64,000 bases of DNA, from contig NZ_FZOR01000009.1 of NCBI RefSeq assembly GCF_900188445.1, positions 124,001 through 188,000 of the forward strand, read 5' to 3'. The stretch is from Actinomadura meyerae (GTDB lineage: Bacteria; Actinomycetota; Actinomycetes; Streptosporangiales; Streptosporangiaceae). Positions 34,267-42,747 of the stretch are shown here, in pieces. The translations under genes were made by a program, and so were the position numbers. The notes under the pieces were generated by a model, which did no database searches, was not told where the DNA came from, and saw only the letters and a list, made by a program, of their open reading frames with translations. Each line of letters opens with the position of its first letter. Position 1 is the stretch's first letter.

Positions 34267-34764
34267 CTAGGCGACCAGCGAGACCTGCTGGCCCGCCGGG
34301 GTGTCGCCGTAGCGGTCGACGACCTTGTTCAGCTGGATCTGGTAGTACAGCACGCCGAAGCCGAAGATGCCGAGCAGGAAGCCCATGCCCCCGCTGCAGC
34401 TCGGCTGGAGGCCGGCGGCGCGCTGGGCCTGCGCGATGCGGCCGCCGAGCTTGACGAACACCACCAGCGGCCAGATGCCGAGCGTGACGGCGCCGAACAG
34501 CATGGACAGCAGCGCGCCGGTCGCGGCGTTGTCGATGCGGCGGTCGTACTGGTGCAGCTCGTCGTGCACCTTGAAGAACCAGACCAGGCCGTAGATGCCG
34601 AAGGTGATCATGGGCAGTCCGAGCCAGGCTCCGACCGGGTTGCGGCGCTTCATGTTGACGCCGGCGGCGACGGCGGCGGGCGCGCCGCCCTGCTGCGCCG
34701 GTGCGGGCGCGTAGCCGCCCTGGTAGGCCTGCTGCTGGCCCTGGCCCTGCTGGGGGTAACTCAT
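34267..34764 (-). CDS. DUF4234 membrane protein
   Basis: A 165-aa protein with a Gln/Gly/Tyr-rich disordered N terminus (SYPQQGQGQQQAYQGG) and three to four TM helices (about 48-65, 82-108, 130-150). The NPVGAWLGLPMITFGIYGLVWF block is characteristic of DUF4234. AGGAAGAG lies about 8 nt before the ATG at 34764. The function of the family is unknown; the low-complexity cytosolic head suggests protein interaction. It is followed by the 14-bp-stem terminator. Confidence 0.85.
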   Translation of the reverse strand: MSYPQQGQGQQQAYQGGYAPAPAQQGGAPAAVAAGVNMKRRNPVGAWLGLPMITFGIYGLVWFFKVHDELHQYDRRIDNAATGALLSMLFGAVTLGIWPLVVFVKLGGRIAQAQRAAGLQPSCSGGMGFLLGIFGFGVLYYQIQLNKVVDRYGDTPAGQQVSLVA

Positions 34765-34980
34765 CGAGTTCGCTCTTCCTGTGGGACGCGGTCGTTTTCC
34801 GGCCGACCGTCCGTTACCGTTCACCCGTAGGCTGAGCCCAAGACTGTAACGGCATCGGGCCACGTCGCGGGGATGAAACGCCGACTTTGGCCAGTTTGCG
34901 GGCGACTTCTCCGGATACTCGGGCCGCCTCCGGGCGCCCCGCGCCGCCTCCGGGCGTGCGGCCACCGTCGGGCGTCCGGG

Positions 34981-36501
34981 CTAACGCAGCGGGATCGTCA
35001 CCTCGTCCTCGCACGGCGGGTCCGCCTCCTGGTCGCCGCAGCCCGTCGCCGCGTAGCAGCGGATGCGCAGCCGCGACTCCGTCACGTCCAGGCGCAGGAA
35101 GCTCTTGAAGAACGGCGGCCTGTCCCAGTCGGCGAGCTCGGAGCGGAAGCGCTGCGGGAGCCGGTGCACCGGGAGCCGCAGGAACCCGGGGCGCCGGCGG
35201 CCGCCGCGCGGGACGCCGAGGACGGCCGCGACGAAGCGCGCGCGGCGCGGCGGTCGCTCCTCCCCCGCCGCCTTGTAGCCGCGGCCCGGCCTGATGCCGA
35301 GCCGGTACCGGACGGCGGCGGTGGCCTCCTCCGGGGTGAGCTCGAACAGCTTCGGCAGCCGCAGCCACCGCCCGTAGAGCTTGCTGTAGCGGGAGAGGGA
35401 GTCGCCGCGCAGCGGGTAGCAGCGGAACTCGTTCTCCTCGACCACGTGCGTGCGCGGGATCGTGTGGGTGGCGTGCATGAACGCGCCGCCGCCCCCCGAC
35501 ACGATGTACTGGATCGTGCGGCCGTCGCCGGTCCGCAGCGGGTAGCGCTGGTAGTTGTGGATGTCGCCGCCGATCGCGGCCACGTAGTGGTGGGCCGGGT
35601 CGCGGACGATCTCGTCGACCGTCCCGCCGCCCTCGATCTCCCCCGGCCGGTGGTCGTCGTCCACGTACAGCGGCTTGCCGGTCACCAGCAGCTTCGGCTT
35701 CGGGCCGCCGGAGACCTCGCGCAGCCAGCGGCCCTGGTCGCGGTCCAGGACGCCGGTGATGCCGGTGTCGATGCCGATGATGCGCAGCGACGGCGTGTCG
35801 ATCGCCCAGTACGGCCCCGGCTGGACGGCGTGCTGGCCGGGTGCGCCCCGGTGCTCGCGGCGCGCCTCCGCGAGCGCGGCGGCGTCGACGTCGCCGGGGC
35901 GCCGCCACAGCAGCCGCGGGATGAACCCCAGCACGCCGCGCCAGGGCGGCGGCGCGCAGTCGGCGTCCAGGCCGCAGAAGACGTGCAGGAAGCCGCGCAG
36001 GCCGTCGTACCAGTCGTGGTTGCCGGGGACGGCGTAGATCGGCGCCGGGTAGTCCCGGTAGGGGCGGAAGAACTTGTCCCGGTACTGCGCGCTGTCCCCG
36101 GCCGGGTAGATCACGTCACTGGCGATGATCATGAAGTCGGTGCCCGCGGCGGCGCGCAGCAGCGGGGGCACGACCGCGTACTGCGAGCGGTCGCCCTCGC
36201 CGGTGTCGCCGAGCAGCGCGAACGAGAACTCCGGGGAGGAGCGGTGCACGGTGAACGCGGCCGGGGTGCCGCGCTCGCGCAGCGCGGCGACGCAGCGCCG
36301 GCGGATCGCGTTGGACGGGTCGCCGAACAGCTTCGCCAGCACGTCGTTGCGGGACCGCCACAGCACCGAGGGGCGCCGCCAGGAGAAGTCGGGGACGCGC
36401 TCGGGCAGCAGCTCGCCGAAGGTGCCGGGGCTTCCGCAGACCCACCCCGCGCCCGCCTCGGATGTACGCGAGTTGTCGGGCATGGGGGAATCCTCGGACA
36501 C
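34981..36501 (-). CDS. calcineurin-like metallophosphoesterase
   Basis: A 506-aa cytoplasmic metallophosphatase. Metal-binding blocks appear in order: FALLGDTGEGD (GDxG position), SDVIYPAGD, VPGNHDWYDG (GNHD) near 175, and GGDIHNYQRY (GxxH type) near 300. The C-terminal ~150 residues form an Arg-rich extension with a Cys pair near the end (CYAATGCGDQEADPPC). Homologues are large actinobacterial phosphoesterases of unknown substrate. The GTG start at 36501 has GGAGG 6 nt upstream; an ATG six codons later (36483) is also possible. Upstream on the same strand is a small open frame (36561-36689). Confidence 0.88.
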   Translation of the reverse strand: MSEDSPMPDNSRTSEAGAGWVCGSPGTFGELLPERVPDFSWRRPSVLWRSRNDVLAKLFGDPSNAIRRRCVAALRERGTPAAFTVHRSSPEFSFALLGDTGEGDRSQYAVVPPLLRAAAGTDFMIIASDVIYPAGDSAQYRDKFFRPYRDYPAPIYAVPGNHDWYDGLRGFLHVFCGLDADCAPPPWRGVLGFIPRLLWRRPGDVDAAALAEARREHRGAPGQHAVQPGPYWAIDTPSLRIIGIDTGITGVLDRDQGRWLREVSGGPKPKLLVTGKPLYVDDDHRPGEIEGGGTVDEIVRDPAHHYVAAIGGDIHNYQRYPLRTGDGRTIQYIVSGGGGAFMHATHTIPRTHVVEENEFRCYPLRGDSLSRYSKLYGRWLRLPKLFELTPEEATAAVRYRLGIRPGRGYKAAGEERPPRRARFVAAVLGVPRGGRRRPGFLRLPVHRLPQRFRSELADWDRPPFFKSFLRLDVTESRLRIRCYAATGCGDQEADPPCEDEVTIPLR

Positions 36502-36560
36502 GAAACGCCTCCGGAAGCGGTGAGGGGATCCTCACAGCCTGTCCGGAGGCGGTCGCGCCG

Positions 36561-36689
36561 TCAAGCAGACGCGCGCGTGCGCGTGGTGGACGCCGGCGCC
36601 ACCCCCAAGGACGCCGGCGCCACCACGTCGGGGGCGTCCGCGAACACCATGAGTCCCCCCAGAACGGCGAGCGTGCAGTCGCCTCTCAT
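36561..36689 (-). CDS. possible 42-residue small protein upstream of the metallophosphoesterase
   Basis: ATG at 36689 is preceded by GGAGG 5 nt away, the best ribosome site in this gap, and opens a 42-codon frame (MRGDCTLAVLGGLMVFADA, then Val/Pro/Ala-rich, ending TRTRASA). It has a short hydrophobic segment and an internal GCGCCGGCGTCC direct repeat that encodes APAS twice. It could be a real small protein or a leader peptide; no homologue is known to me. A -10-like TATAGC lies upstream near 36740. The rest of the 293-bp gap holds nothing I recognise. Confidence 0.4.
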   Translation of the reverse strand: MRGDCTLAVLGGLMVFADAPDVVAPASLGVAPASTTRTRASA

Positions 36690-36794
36690 GATGCCTCCAG
36701 CGGACGGCCCCAAGGTCCCGAAAGCGGGACGTAACTGACGCTATACGGAGAGCCGTAATGCGGGCGTAAACCGCCCCAAACAGCGGGCAAAACC

Positions 36795-37676
36795 TCAGGG
36801 CGCCAGCACGCGCAGCGCCCCCGGCAGGACCCGGGCGGTCACCGGCAGCACCCCGGGCAGCTCGCCGTCCGCCCCGTACGGCAGCCGGCGGCCGGGTTTC
36901 CCGGCCAGCTCGATCCGCACCTCCCGGCCGCGCATGACCTCCACCTCGGGGCGCCGCACGTGCGAGCCGTCCGCCAGCTCCCGCATCACCGCGAAGAACA
37001 GCGTCCGCGGCGCCTTCCGGATGACGACGACGTCGAGCAGGCCGTCGTCGACCCGCGCGTCCGGGGCGATGTGCTTGCCGAACCCGTAGTAGCCGGAGTT
37101 CGCCGCGACGACCGTGTAGCCCTCGCGGCGGTGCTCCGCGCCGTCCACGGTGATCAGGTAGTCGGCGTGCCGCCAGGTCAGGACCGCGCGCAGCGCCCCG
37201 ACGTAGTAGGCGGCGGAGCCGCGCAGGAGCCGGGTCCGGTTGGCGTTGTCGTTGGCGATCGCGTCGATGCCCGCGTAGACGCTGCCGAGGACGGGCGTGC
37301 CGTTGGCCTCGACGGCGTCCACCGCGCGCGGCTCGCCCTCCAGCAGCAGCGGGGCGAGTTCCTCCGCGTCCGCCGGCACGCCGAGCTGCCGCGCGAAGTC
37401 GTTGCCGCGCCCGGCCGGGACGATGCCGAGGACCGCGTCCGTGCCGGCCAGGGCGCCGCCGACGCAGCCGACCATGCCGTCGCCGCCGACGCCGAGGACG
37501 ACGCGGCCCGCCTCCGCCGCGGCGCGCGCGACGTCGGCGGCGTGCTCCATGCCGCGGCTGTACTCCACGTCGAGCTCGGCGCCCGCCTCGCGGAGCAGCC
37601 GGCCGAGCGGGATGAGGCAGGAGGCGGAGGCCGAGCCGCCCGCCGCCGGGTTGACGATCGCGGTGAAGGCGCGCAT
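36795..37676 (-). CDS. diacylglycerol/lipid kinase family protein
   Basis: A 293-aa DAGK-catalytic-domain lipid kinase: NPAAGGSA near 9-16, the nucleotide loop VLGVGGDGMVGCVGGAL (GGDGM instead of the usual GGDGT) near 62-78, and PAGRGNDFARQLG near 90. The family phosphorylates diacylglycerol or related lipids. The ATG at 37676 has GGGAG 10 nt upstream; a GTG at 37685 that overlaps the flavoenzyme stop is the alternative. Orthologous position to M. tuberculosis Rv2252, next to the AGPS-like gene (Rv2251), supports a membrane-lipid role. Confidence 0.9.
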   Translation of the reverse strand: MRAFTAIVNPAAGGSASASCLIPLGRLLREAGAELDVEYSRGMEHAADVARAAAEAGRVVLGVGGDGMVGCVGGALAGTDAVLGIVPAGRGNDFARQLGVPADAEELAPLLLEGEPRAVDAVEANGTPVLGSVYAGIDAIANDNANRTRLLRGSAAYYVGALRAVLTWRHADYLITVDGAEHRREGYTVVAANSGYYGFGKHIAPDARVDDGLLDVVVIRKAPRTLFFAVMRELADGSHVRRPEVEVMRGREVRIELAGKPGRRLPYGADGELPGVLPVTARVLPGALRVLAP

Positions 37677-37681
37677 GGCGG

Positions 37682-39313
37682 TCACGCTCCCGGCGCCGGC
37701 GGGACGAGGACGCCCGGATTGAGGACGCCGGCCGGATCGACCCGTTCCTTGACGGCGCGCAGGACGGCCGCGCCGAGCGGCCCGATCTCCCTGGCGTACC
37801 AGTCGCGGTGGTCGGTGCCGACGCCGTGGTGGTGGCTGATCGTGCCGCCCGCGTCCGCGATCGCGTCGTTGGCCGCGCGTTTCGCGCGCGCCCAGTGCTC
37901 GACGGGCTCCTTCCCCTGCGCCGACACGACGGTGAAGTAGAGGGACGCGCCAGAGGGGTAGACGTGCGAGATGTGGCACATGATGAGCGGCGGCGTCCCC
38001 GCCCCGGACAGCGTCCCGATGAGGGCTGCCCGGACGGCCTCGTACAGCTTCGGGACGTCCGACCAGAACGCGGCGGTCTCCAGCGTCTCGGCGAACGCGC
38101 CCGCGTCCAGCAGCGAGTCGCGCAGGTAGGGCGCGTTGAACCGGCCGTGCTCCCACTTCTCGCCCGGCCCGGCGCCGAGCGGCTCGCCGCCCGCGTCGCG
38201 GAGCACCCGCGCCGCGCCCGCCCGCCGCGCGGCCACGTCCGCCTCGGTGCCCTCGAACCCGGCCACGGCGAGGCAGCCGGCCGACGACGACCCGCTTCCG
38301 CCCGTCGCCCCGATCGCGGAGGGGTCGGCCAGGCCGACCATGGTCTCGGTCTCGTCCGACAGGCGCAGCACGGTGGGCAGCGGGCCGTCCTGGGCGAGCC
38401 CGCGGAGCGCGGCGGCGCCCGCGTCGAACGAGGCGAACCGCCAGCCCTCGTACTCGCGGGCCTGCGGGACGGGCCGGATCCGCACCGTCACCGAGGTGAT
38501 CACGCCGAGCGCGCCCTCCGAGCCGAGGACGAGCTGCCGCAGGTCGGGCCCGGCGGCCGACTTGGGGGCGCGGCCGAGGTCGAGCGCGCCCTCGGGGGTG
38601 GCCACGGTCAGCCCGACCACCATGTCGTCGAAGCGCCCGTACCCGGCGGACGCCTGGCCGCTCGACCGGGCCGCCGCGAACCCGCCGATCGTCGCCCACT
38701 CGAACGACTGCGGGAAGTGCCCGAGCGTGAAGCCGCGCTCGGCGAGCAGCGCCTCGGCGGCCGGGGCGCGCAGGCCCGGCTGGAGGACGGCGGTGCGGGA
38801 CACCTCGTCGATCTCGACGAGGCGGTCCATCCGGCGCAGGTCCACGGCGATGAACGCGTCCACGCCCTGGGGCGCCAGGCCCCCGACGACGGAGGTCCCG
38901 CCGCCGAAGGGGACCACCGCGATCCGCCGCGCCGCGCACTCGCGGAGCACCGCGAGCACCTCGTCGTGCGAGCCGGGCAGGACGACGGCGTCCGGGGCGG
39001 CCGAGGTCTCGCCGGCGCGGATGCGCAGCAGGTCGGGGGTCGACTTGCCGCGCGTGTGCCGGATCCGCGCCTCGGCGTCGGCGCGGACGTTGCCGTCCCC
39101 GACGATCGCGGCGAGGGCGGTCAGGTCCGCTCCCGGCAGCCGGGGGTCGGCGACCTTCAGCTCCCGCAGCGCGGGGGGCGCGGCGGCGGCGGGCCGCACG
39201 CCGAGCAGGTCGCGCAGCAGCCCGGCCGTCCCCTCGGGAAGCGGCGCGGCCTTGGCCGGATCCCCCCAGCCGCTCCACAGCATGTCCCGCGTCTCCGCGC
39301 CGCCTCTCCCCAT
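37682..39313 (-). CDS. FAD-linked oxidase, alkyldihydroxyacetonephosphate synthase-like
   Basis: A 543-aa VAO-family flavoprotein. The FAD pyrophosphate motif PFGGGTSVVGG is near 150, FPQSFEWATIGG near 215, GSEGALGVITSV near 275, the AGPS-type CHISHVYPSGASLYF near 450 and the catalytic-region SHHHGVGTDH near 490. AGPS builds the ether bond of ether lipids in peroxisomes; actinobacterial homologues (e.g. Rv2251) are of uncertain reaction. AGGAGG lies 5 nt before the ATG at 39313, which therefore is preferred over an upstream frame start at 39364. Co-transcribed with the lipid kinase, 5 bp apart. Confidence 0.9.
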   Translation of the reverse strand: MGRGGAETRDMLWSGWGDPAKAAPLPEGTAGLLRDLLGVRPAAAAPPALRELKVADPRLPGADLTALAAIVGDGNVRADAEARIRHTRGKSTPDLLRIRAGETSAAPDAVVLPGSHDEVLAVLRECAARRIAVVPFGGGTSVVGGLAPQGVDAFIAVDLRRMDRLVEIDEVSRTAVLQPGLRAPAAEALLAERGFTLGHFPQSFEWATIGGFAAARSSGQASAGYGRFDDMVVGLTVATPEGALDLGRAPKSAAGPDLRQLVLGSEGALGVITSVTVRIRPVPQAREYEGWRFASFDAGAAALRGLAQDGPLPTVLRLSDETETMVGLADPSAIGATGGSGSSSAGCLAVAGFEGTEADVAARRAGAARVLRDAGGEPLGAGPGEKWEHGRFNAPYLRDSLLDAGAFAETLETAAFWSDVPKLYEAVRAALIGTLSGAGTPPLIMCHISHVYPSGASLYFTVVSAQGKEPVEHWARAKRAANDAIADAGGTISHHHGVGTDHRDWYAREIGPLGAAVLRAVKERVDPAGVLNPGVLVPPAPGA

Positions 39314-39340
39314 GCCGCCTCCTCGTCGTCCGCCCGTCCC

Positions 39341-39362
39341 CTGTGTGCTTACACTGTGACAC
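39341..39362 (+). promoter_or_regulatory. TetR/glpD promoter with GTGT-N4-ACAC inverted repeat
   Basis: The 49-bp gap between the divergent flavoenzyme and TetR genes holds a -10 TACACT (39350-39355) 7 nt before the TetR ATG and no Shine-Dalgarno, so a leaderless start is likely. GTGTGCTTACAC (39343-39354) is an inverted repeat overlapping the -10 box and is a candidate TetR operator that could control both directions. Confidence 0.5.
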
Positions 39363-39971
39363 ATGACGTCGAATCGTCACAACAGGTCGGCGGCGCGGAC
39401 CGCCGACGACACCGTGCTCGACGCGGCGCGCGACTGCGTGCTCGCGGTCGGCGTGCGCCGCACGACGCTGACCGACATCGCCCGCCGCGCGGGCGTGTCC
39501 CGGATGACGCTGTACCGCCGCTGGCCGGACGTCCGCACGATCGTCGCCGACCTGATGACCCGCGAGTGGACCGCGCTCGGCGCGGCGCTGCAGCCCCCCG
39601 ACGACGGCCGCCCCGTCCGGTCCCGGATGGTGGACGGCCTGGTCGCGGGCGTCCGCACGTTCCGCGAGCACCCGCTGCTGCGCAAGATCATCGAGGTCGA
39701 CCCGGAGCTGCTGCTGCCCTACCTGCTGGACCGCTGCGGCGCCAGCCAGCGGGCGTTCCTGGACTGGTTCGAGGAGGCGATCGCCGCCGGGCAGCGCGAC
39801 GGCACGATCCGCGCCGGCCACCCCGGCCGGCAGGCCCGCGCGCTGCTACTGGTCGTCCAGTCCTTCGCGCTGTCCGCGCCGATCATGATCGACGCGGCCG
39901 ATCCCGACTTCGACGCCGACGCGCTCGACGCCGAGCTCCGCCACGTCCTGGAGAGGATGCTCGCCCCATGA
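39363..39971 (+). CDS. TetR family regulator (Rv2250c-like)
   Basis: A 202-aa repressor with HTH LTDIARRAGVSRMTLYRRW (about 35-53) and a C-terminal domain that carries the IDAADPDFDADALDAELRHVLERML end. Its stop overlaps the glpD start by ATGA (39968-39971). In M. tuberculosis the TetR gene Rv2250c sits between glpD1 and the Rv2251 flavoenzyme in the same arrangement, so it probably controls glycerol-3-phosphate and lipid genes on both sides. Confidence 0.92.
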   Translation: MTSNRHNRSAARTADDTVLDAARDCVLAVGVRRTTLTDIARRAGVSRMTLYRRWPDVRTIVADLMTREWTALGAALQPPDDGRPVRSRMVDGLVAGVRTFREHPLLRKIIEVDPELLLPYLLDRCGASQRAFLDWFEEAIAAGQRDGTIRAGHPGRQARALLLVVQSFALSAPIMIDAADPDFDADALDAELRHVLERMLAP

Positions 39972-41545
39972 AGACCTCCGCACCGGACCCGCGCACGTCG
40001 CTGACCGCGGCGCGCCGGGAACGCGAACTCGCCGCCCTCCCGGACGAGGTGGTGGACGTGCTGGTCGTCGGCCTCGGCGCGACCGGCGCGGGCGCCGCGC
40101 TGGAGGCCGCGTCGCGCGGCCTGTCGGTCGCCGCCGTCGACGCGCACGACCTGGCGTTCGGCACCTCCCGGTGGAGCTCGAAGCTGATCCACGGCGGGCT
40201 GCGCTACCTCGCGTCCGGGCAGCTGGACGTCGCGCACGAGAGCGCGGTCGAGCGCGGGGCGCTGATGCGCCGCACGGCCCCGCACCTGGTGCGCGCGCTG
40301 CCGTTCGTGCTGCCGCTGACGCCGCTGGTGTCGCGCGGGCAGGCCGTGGTCGCGGGCGGCGGGATGCGCGCCGGCGACCTGCTGCGGCTCGCCGCGCGCA
40401 CCCCGCGGTCGGTGCTGCCCGGCCCGCGCCGGCTGTCGGCGGTCGAGACGCTCCGGCTCGCGCCCGCGCTGCGCCCGCACGGCCTGCGCGGCGGGCTGCT
40501 GTCCTGGGACGGGCAGCTGTGCGACGACGCGCGCCTGGTCACCGCCCTCGCCAGGACCGCCGCCGGGCACGGCGCTCGTGTGCTGACCCGGTGCCGCGCC
40601 GTGCGGGTGGCGGGCGACGGCGCCGTGGTGCGCGACGAGCTGACCGGGCGGGAGTTCACCGTCCGGGCGCGGGCCGTGGTGAACGCGGCGGGCGTCTGGG
40701 CGGGCGGCCTCGTGGACGGGGTGCGGCTGCGCCCGTCGCGCGGCACCCACCTGGTGCTGCGGGCGGCGGCGCTGCGCGGCCTGTCCGCCGGGCTGCACGT
40801 CCCGATCCCGGGCGGCGCCTCCCGCTTCCTACTGGTACTGCCGCAGGGCGACGGCCGCGTCTACGTGGGGCTCACCGACGAGCCCGCAGACGGGCCGATC
40901 CCCGACGTGCCGGAACCCACCGAAGGCGAGATCGGGTTCCTGCTCGACGTGCTGGCCTCCGCGCTGGACGTCCCGGTGCGGCGCGCCGATGTCCTCGGCG
41001 CCTTCGCCGGTCTGCGGCCCCTGCTCGACCTCGGGCACGGCCGCGACACCGCCGACATCTCCCGCCGCCACGCGGTGCTGACCTCGCGGAACGGCGTGGT
41101 CACGGTCGTCGGCGGCAAGCTCACCACCTATCGGCGGATGGCGCAGGACGCCGTCGACGCGGCGGTGCGCGCCCGCGGCCTGGCCGCCGCGCCGAGCCGC
41201 ACGTCCCGGCTCCCGCTGGTCGGGGCCGCCCCGCGGGCCCGGCTGGACGCGCTGGACGCGCCGTCCCGCCTCGTCCAGCGCTACGGGACGGAGGCGCCGA
41301 TGCTCGCCGCGCTGGGCCGGGACGACCCGGCGCTGCTGGAGCCCGTCGTGCCGGGGCTGCCGGTGACGGGGGCGGAGCTGGTGTGGGCCGTCCGGCACGA
41401 GGGCGCTCTCGACGCCGGCGACCTGCTGGACCGCCGCACGCGGATCGGGCTCGTCGCCGCCGACCGGGAGGCCGCGCTGCCCGCCGCCGAGGCCCTGCTC
41501 CCCCGGACGGCTCCCCCGGGCACTCCCCGCGCCGCCCTGCGGTGA
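39968..41545 (+). CDS. glpD: aerobic glycerol-3-phosphate dehydrogenase
   Basis: A 525-aa FAD-dependent, membrane-associated enzyme oxidising sn-glycerol-3-phosphate to dihydroxyacetone phosphate and feeding the quinone pool. The FAD motif GLGATGAGAALEAASRG is at about 32-48, GTSRWSSKLIHGGLRYL at about 60-76 is the GlpD signature, VNAAGVWAG is at about 237 and the C-terminal region contains VVGGKLTTYRRMA. It ends slightly shorter than typical GlpD. Coupled to TetR by ATGA overlap. Dihydroxyacetone phosphate is the co-substrate of AGPS-type chemistry, which fits the divergent neighbour. Confidence 0.95.
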   Translation: MKTSAPDPRTSLTAARRERELAALPDEVVDVLVVGLGATGAGAALEAASRGLSVAAVDAHDLAFGTSRWSSKLIHGGLRYLASGQLDVAHESAVERGALMRRTAPHLVRALPFVLPLTPLVSRGQAVVAGGGMRAGDLLRLAARTPRSVLPGPRRLSAVETLRLAPALRPHGLRGGLLSWDGQLCDDARLVTALARTAAGHGARVLTRCRAVRVAGDGAVVRDELTGREFTVRARAVVNAAGVWAGGLVDGVRLRPSRGTHLVLRAAALRGLSAGLHVPIPGGASRFLLVLPQGDGRVYVGLTDEPADGPIPDVPEPTEGEIGFLLDVLASALDVPVRRADVLGAFAGLRPLLDLGHGRDTADISRRHAVLTSRNGVVTVVGGKLTTYRRMAQDAVDAAVRARGLAAAPSRTSRLPLVGAAPRARLDALDAPSRLVQRYGTEAPMLAALGRDDPALLEPVVPGLPVTGAELVWAVRHEGALDAGDLLDRRTRIGLVAADREAALPAAEALLPRTAPPGTPRAALR

Positions 41546-41609
41546 GCCGGGGGGACTGAGACCTCCGTCACCCCTTCCGCCGCACCCCTCCGGGTTTGGA
41601 CGCGGACCG

Positions 41610-41628
41610 TTAGGTTACCCTTACCTAA
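41610..41628. promoter_or_regulatory. IdeR/DmdR-type iron box
   Basis: TTAGGTTACCCTTACCTAA is a 19-bp perfect inverted repeat (TTAGGTAA-type arms around CCC) that matches the DtxR/IdeR/DmdR operator pattern TTAGGTTAGGCTAACCTAA at nearly every position. It lies 29 bp before the GTG of the sucrase/ferredoxin-like gene, where bound repressor-iron would block transcription. This implies expression under iron limitation. Confidence 0.85.
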
Positions 41629-41656
41629 TCCATCGATGATCGGGGCGGGGGGACGA

Positions 41657-42562
41657 GTGACGCGGGGGAACGGCTGCGGGCACTGCCCGGGAAGCCACAC
41701 GGGCGAGCGCCCGTGCCTGGCGAGCGCGACCGTGAAGGCGCGCGCCTGGCTCCTCGTCGAGCACCCCGGCCCGTGGCCCGAGAACGTCACCGACCTGCCG
41801 CGCACCGACCCGGTGGGCGCCGCCGTGCGCGCCGCGAAGAAGGCGGGCGTGCGGCCGCAGCTCATCCGGCGGCCGGGGCGCCGCCGCGCCACGCCGCCGC
41901 TCCAGGTCTACGCCGCGTTCTCGCGGGGCGCCGAGGTCTGGATGGAGGGCCGCGAGCTGGCCGGTCCGGCGGAGCTGGCCGGGCTCGACCTGGCCGCGCT
42001 CGCCGCCGGCCGGTCGCCGGGGCTCGGCCCGCGGGTGGCCGAGCCGGTACTGCTCGCCTGCACGCACGGGCGGCACAACGCCTGCTGCGCGCGCACCGGG
42101 GCGCCGCTGGCCCGTGCCCTCGCCGGGCGTTTCGACCACCGCGTATGGGAAACCACCCATGTCGGCGGTGACCGATTTGCGGCGAATTTGGTATGTCTTC
42201 CCCACGGGCTCTACTACGGCGACCTCGGCGAGACCGAGGCCATGGCGGCGGTGGAGGCCTACCTGCGCGGGGAGGTCGTCCTCGACCGGCTGCGGGGGCG
42301 GGCCGGGATGCCGGAGCCGGCCCAGGCGGCCGAGCACTTCGTCCGCGCCCGGACCGGCGTGCTCGGGGTGGACGAGGTCACCGTGGAGTCGGTGATCGGA
42401 ACATCTCGGTACGAAGCGGTCGTTATGGCTCGGGAGAGCCGTTACCGGGTGGTCCTCGAGGCCGTCCAGCAGTCCGACCCCTGCGGCCCGGACTGCGGCG
42501 AGAACTTGCGAACCTATGTTGTTAGGGAACTCACCCTTCTCAACGAGGCGGCCCTCGTGTAA
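41657..42562 (+). CDS. sucrase/ferredoxin-like family protein, iron-regulated
   Basis: A 301-aa protein of the sucrase/ferredoxin-like family, with an N-terminal Cys cluster (CGHCPGSHTGERPC) and a thioredoxin-like ferredoxin domain with CTHGRHNACCARTGAPL near 140 and HVGGDRFAANLVCLPHGLYYGDL near 180. Such proteins hold a [2Fe-2S] cluster and often accompany siderophore systems. GGGGGGA lies about 5 nt before the GTG at 41657; the ATG at 41636 has no ribosome site. The iron box directly upstream shows it belongs to the iron-starvation regulon. A role in reductive iron release from siderophores is inference. Confidence 0.85.
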   Translation: MTRGNGCGHCPGSHTGERPCLASATVKARAWLLVEHPGPWPENVTDLPRTDPVGAAVRAAKKAGVRPQLIRRPGRRRATPPLQVYAAFSRGAEVWMEGRELAGPAELAGLDLAALAAGRSPGLGPRVAEPVLLACTHGRHNACCARTGAPLARALAGRFDHRVWETTHVGGDRFAANLVCLPHGLYYGDLGETEAMAAVEAYLRGEVVLDRLRGRAGMPEPAQAAEHFVRARTGVLGVDEVTVESVIGTSRYEAVVMARESRYRVVLEAVQQSDPCGPDCGENLRTYVVRELTLLNEAALV

Positions 42563-42569
42563 TCTCTCT

Positions 42570-42590
42570 GAGGCCCCATTCGAGGGCCTC
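42570..42590 (+). terminator. hairpin after the sucrase/ferredoxin-like gene
   Basis: GAGGCCC (42570-42576) pairs with GGGCCTC (42584-42590) across a 7-nt loop, 8 bp after the stop codon. Short, but well placed as a terminator before the WhiB gene. Confidence 0.5.
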
Positions 42591-42747
42591 CGTGTCGCAC
42601 GTCCCCAGGATTCCGGAGTAACCGGACGGGGAACAGAGCGGCAACTTCAGACGTTGGAACATTCGGCGCTTCTGACTCATGTCACCCGAAGCACGTCGAG
42701 CGTCCATGTCCCGTTTTTTGTTCGAAACCAATCAAGGTGGGTGTTCC

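Noticed and set aside
36520..36535. GTGAGG-GGAT-CCTCAC palindrome before the metallophosphoesterase
   Set aside because: A 6-bp stem in the leader without a U tract or a second copy; could be chance in GC-rich DNA.
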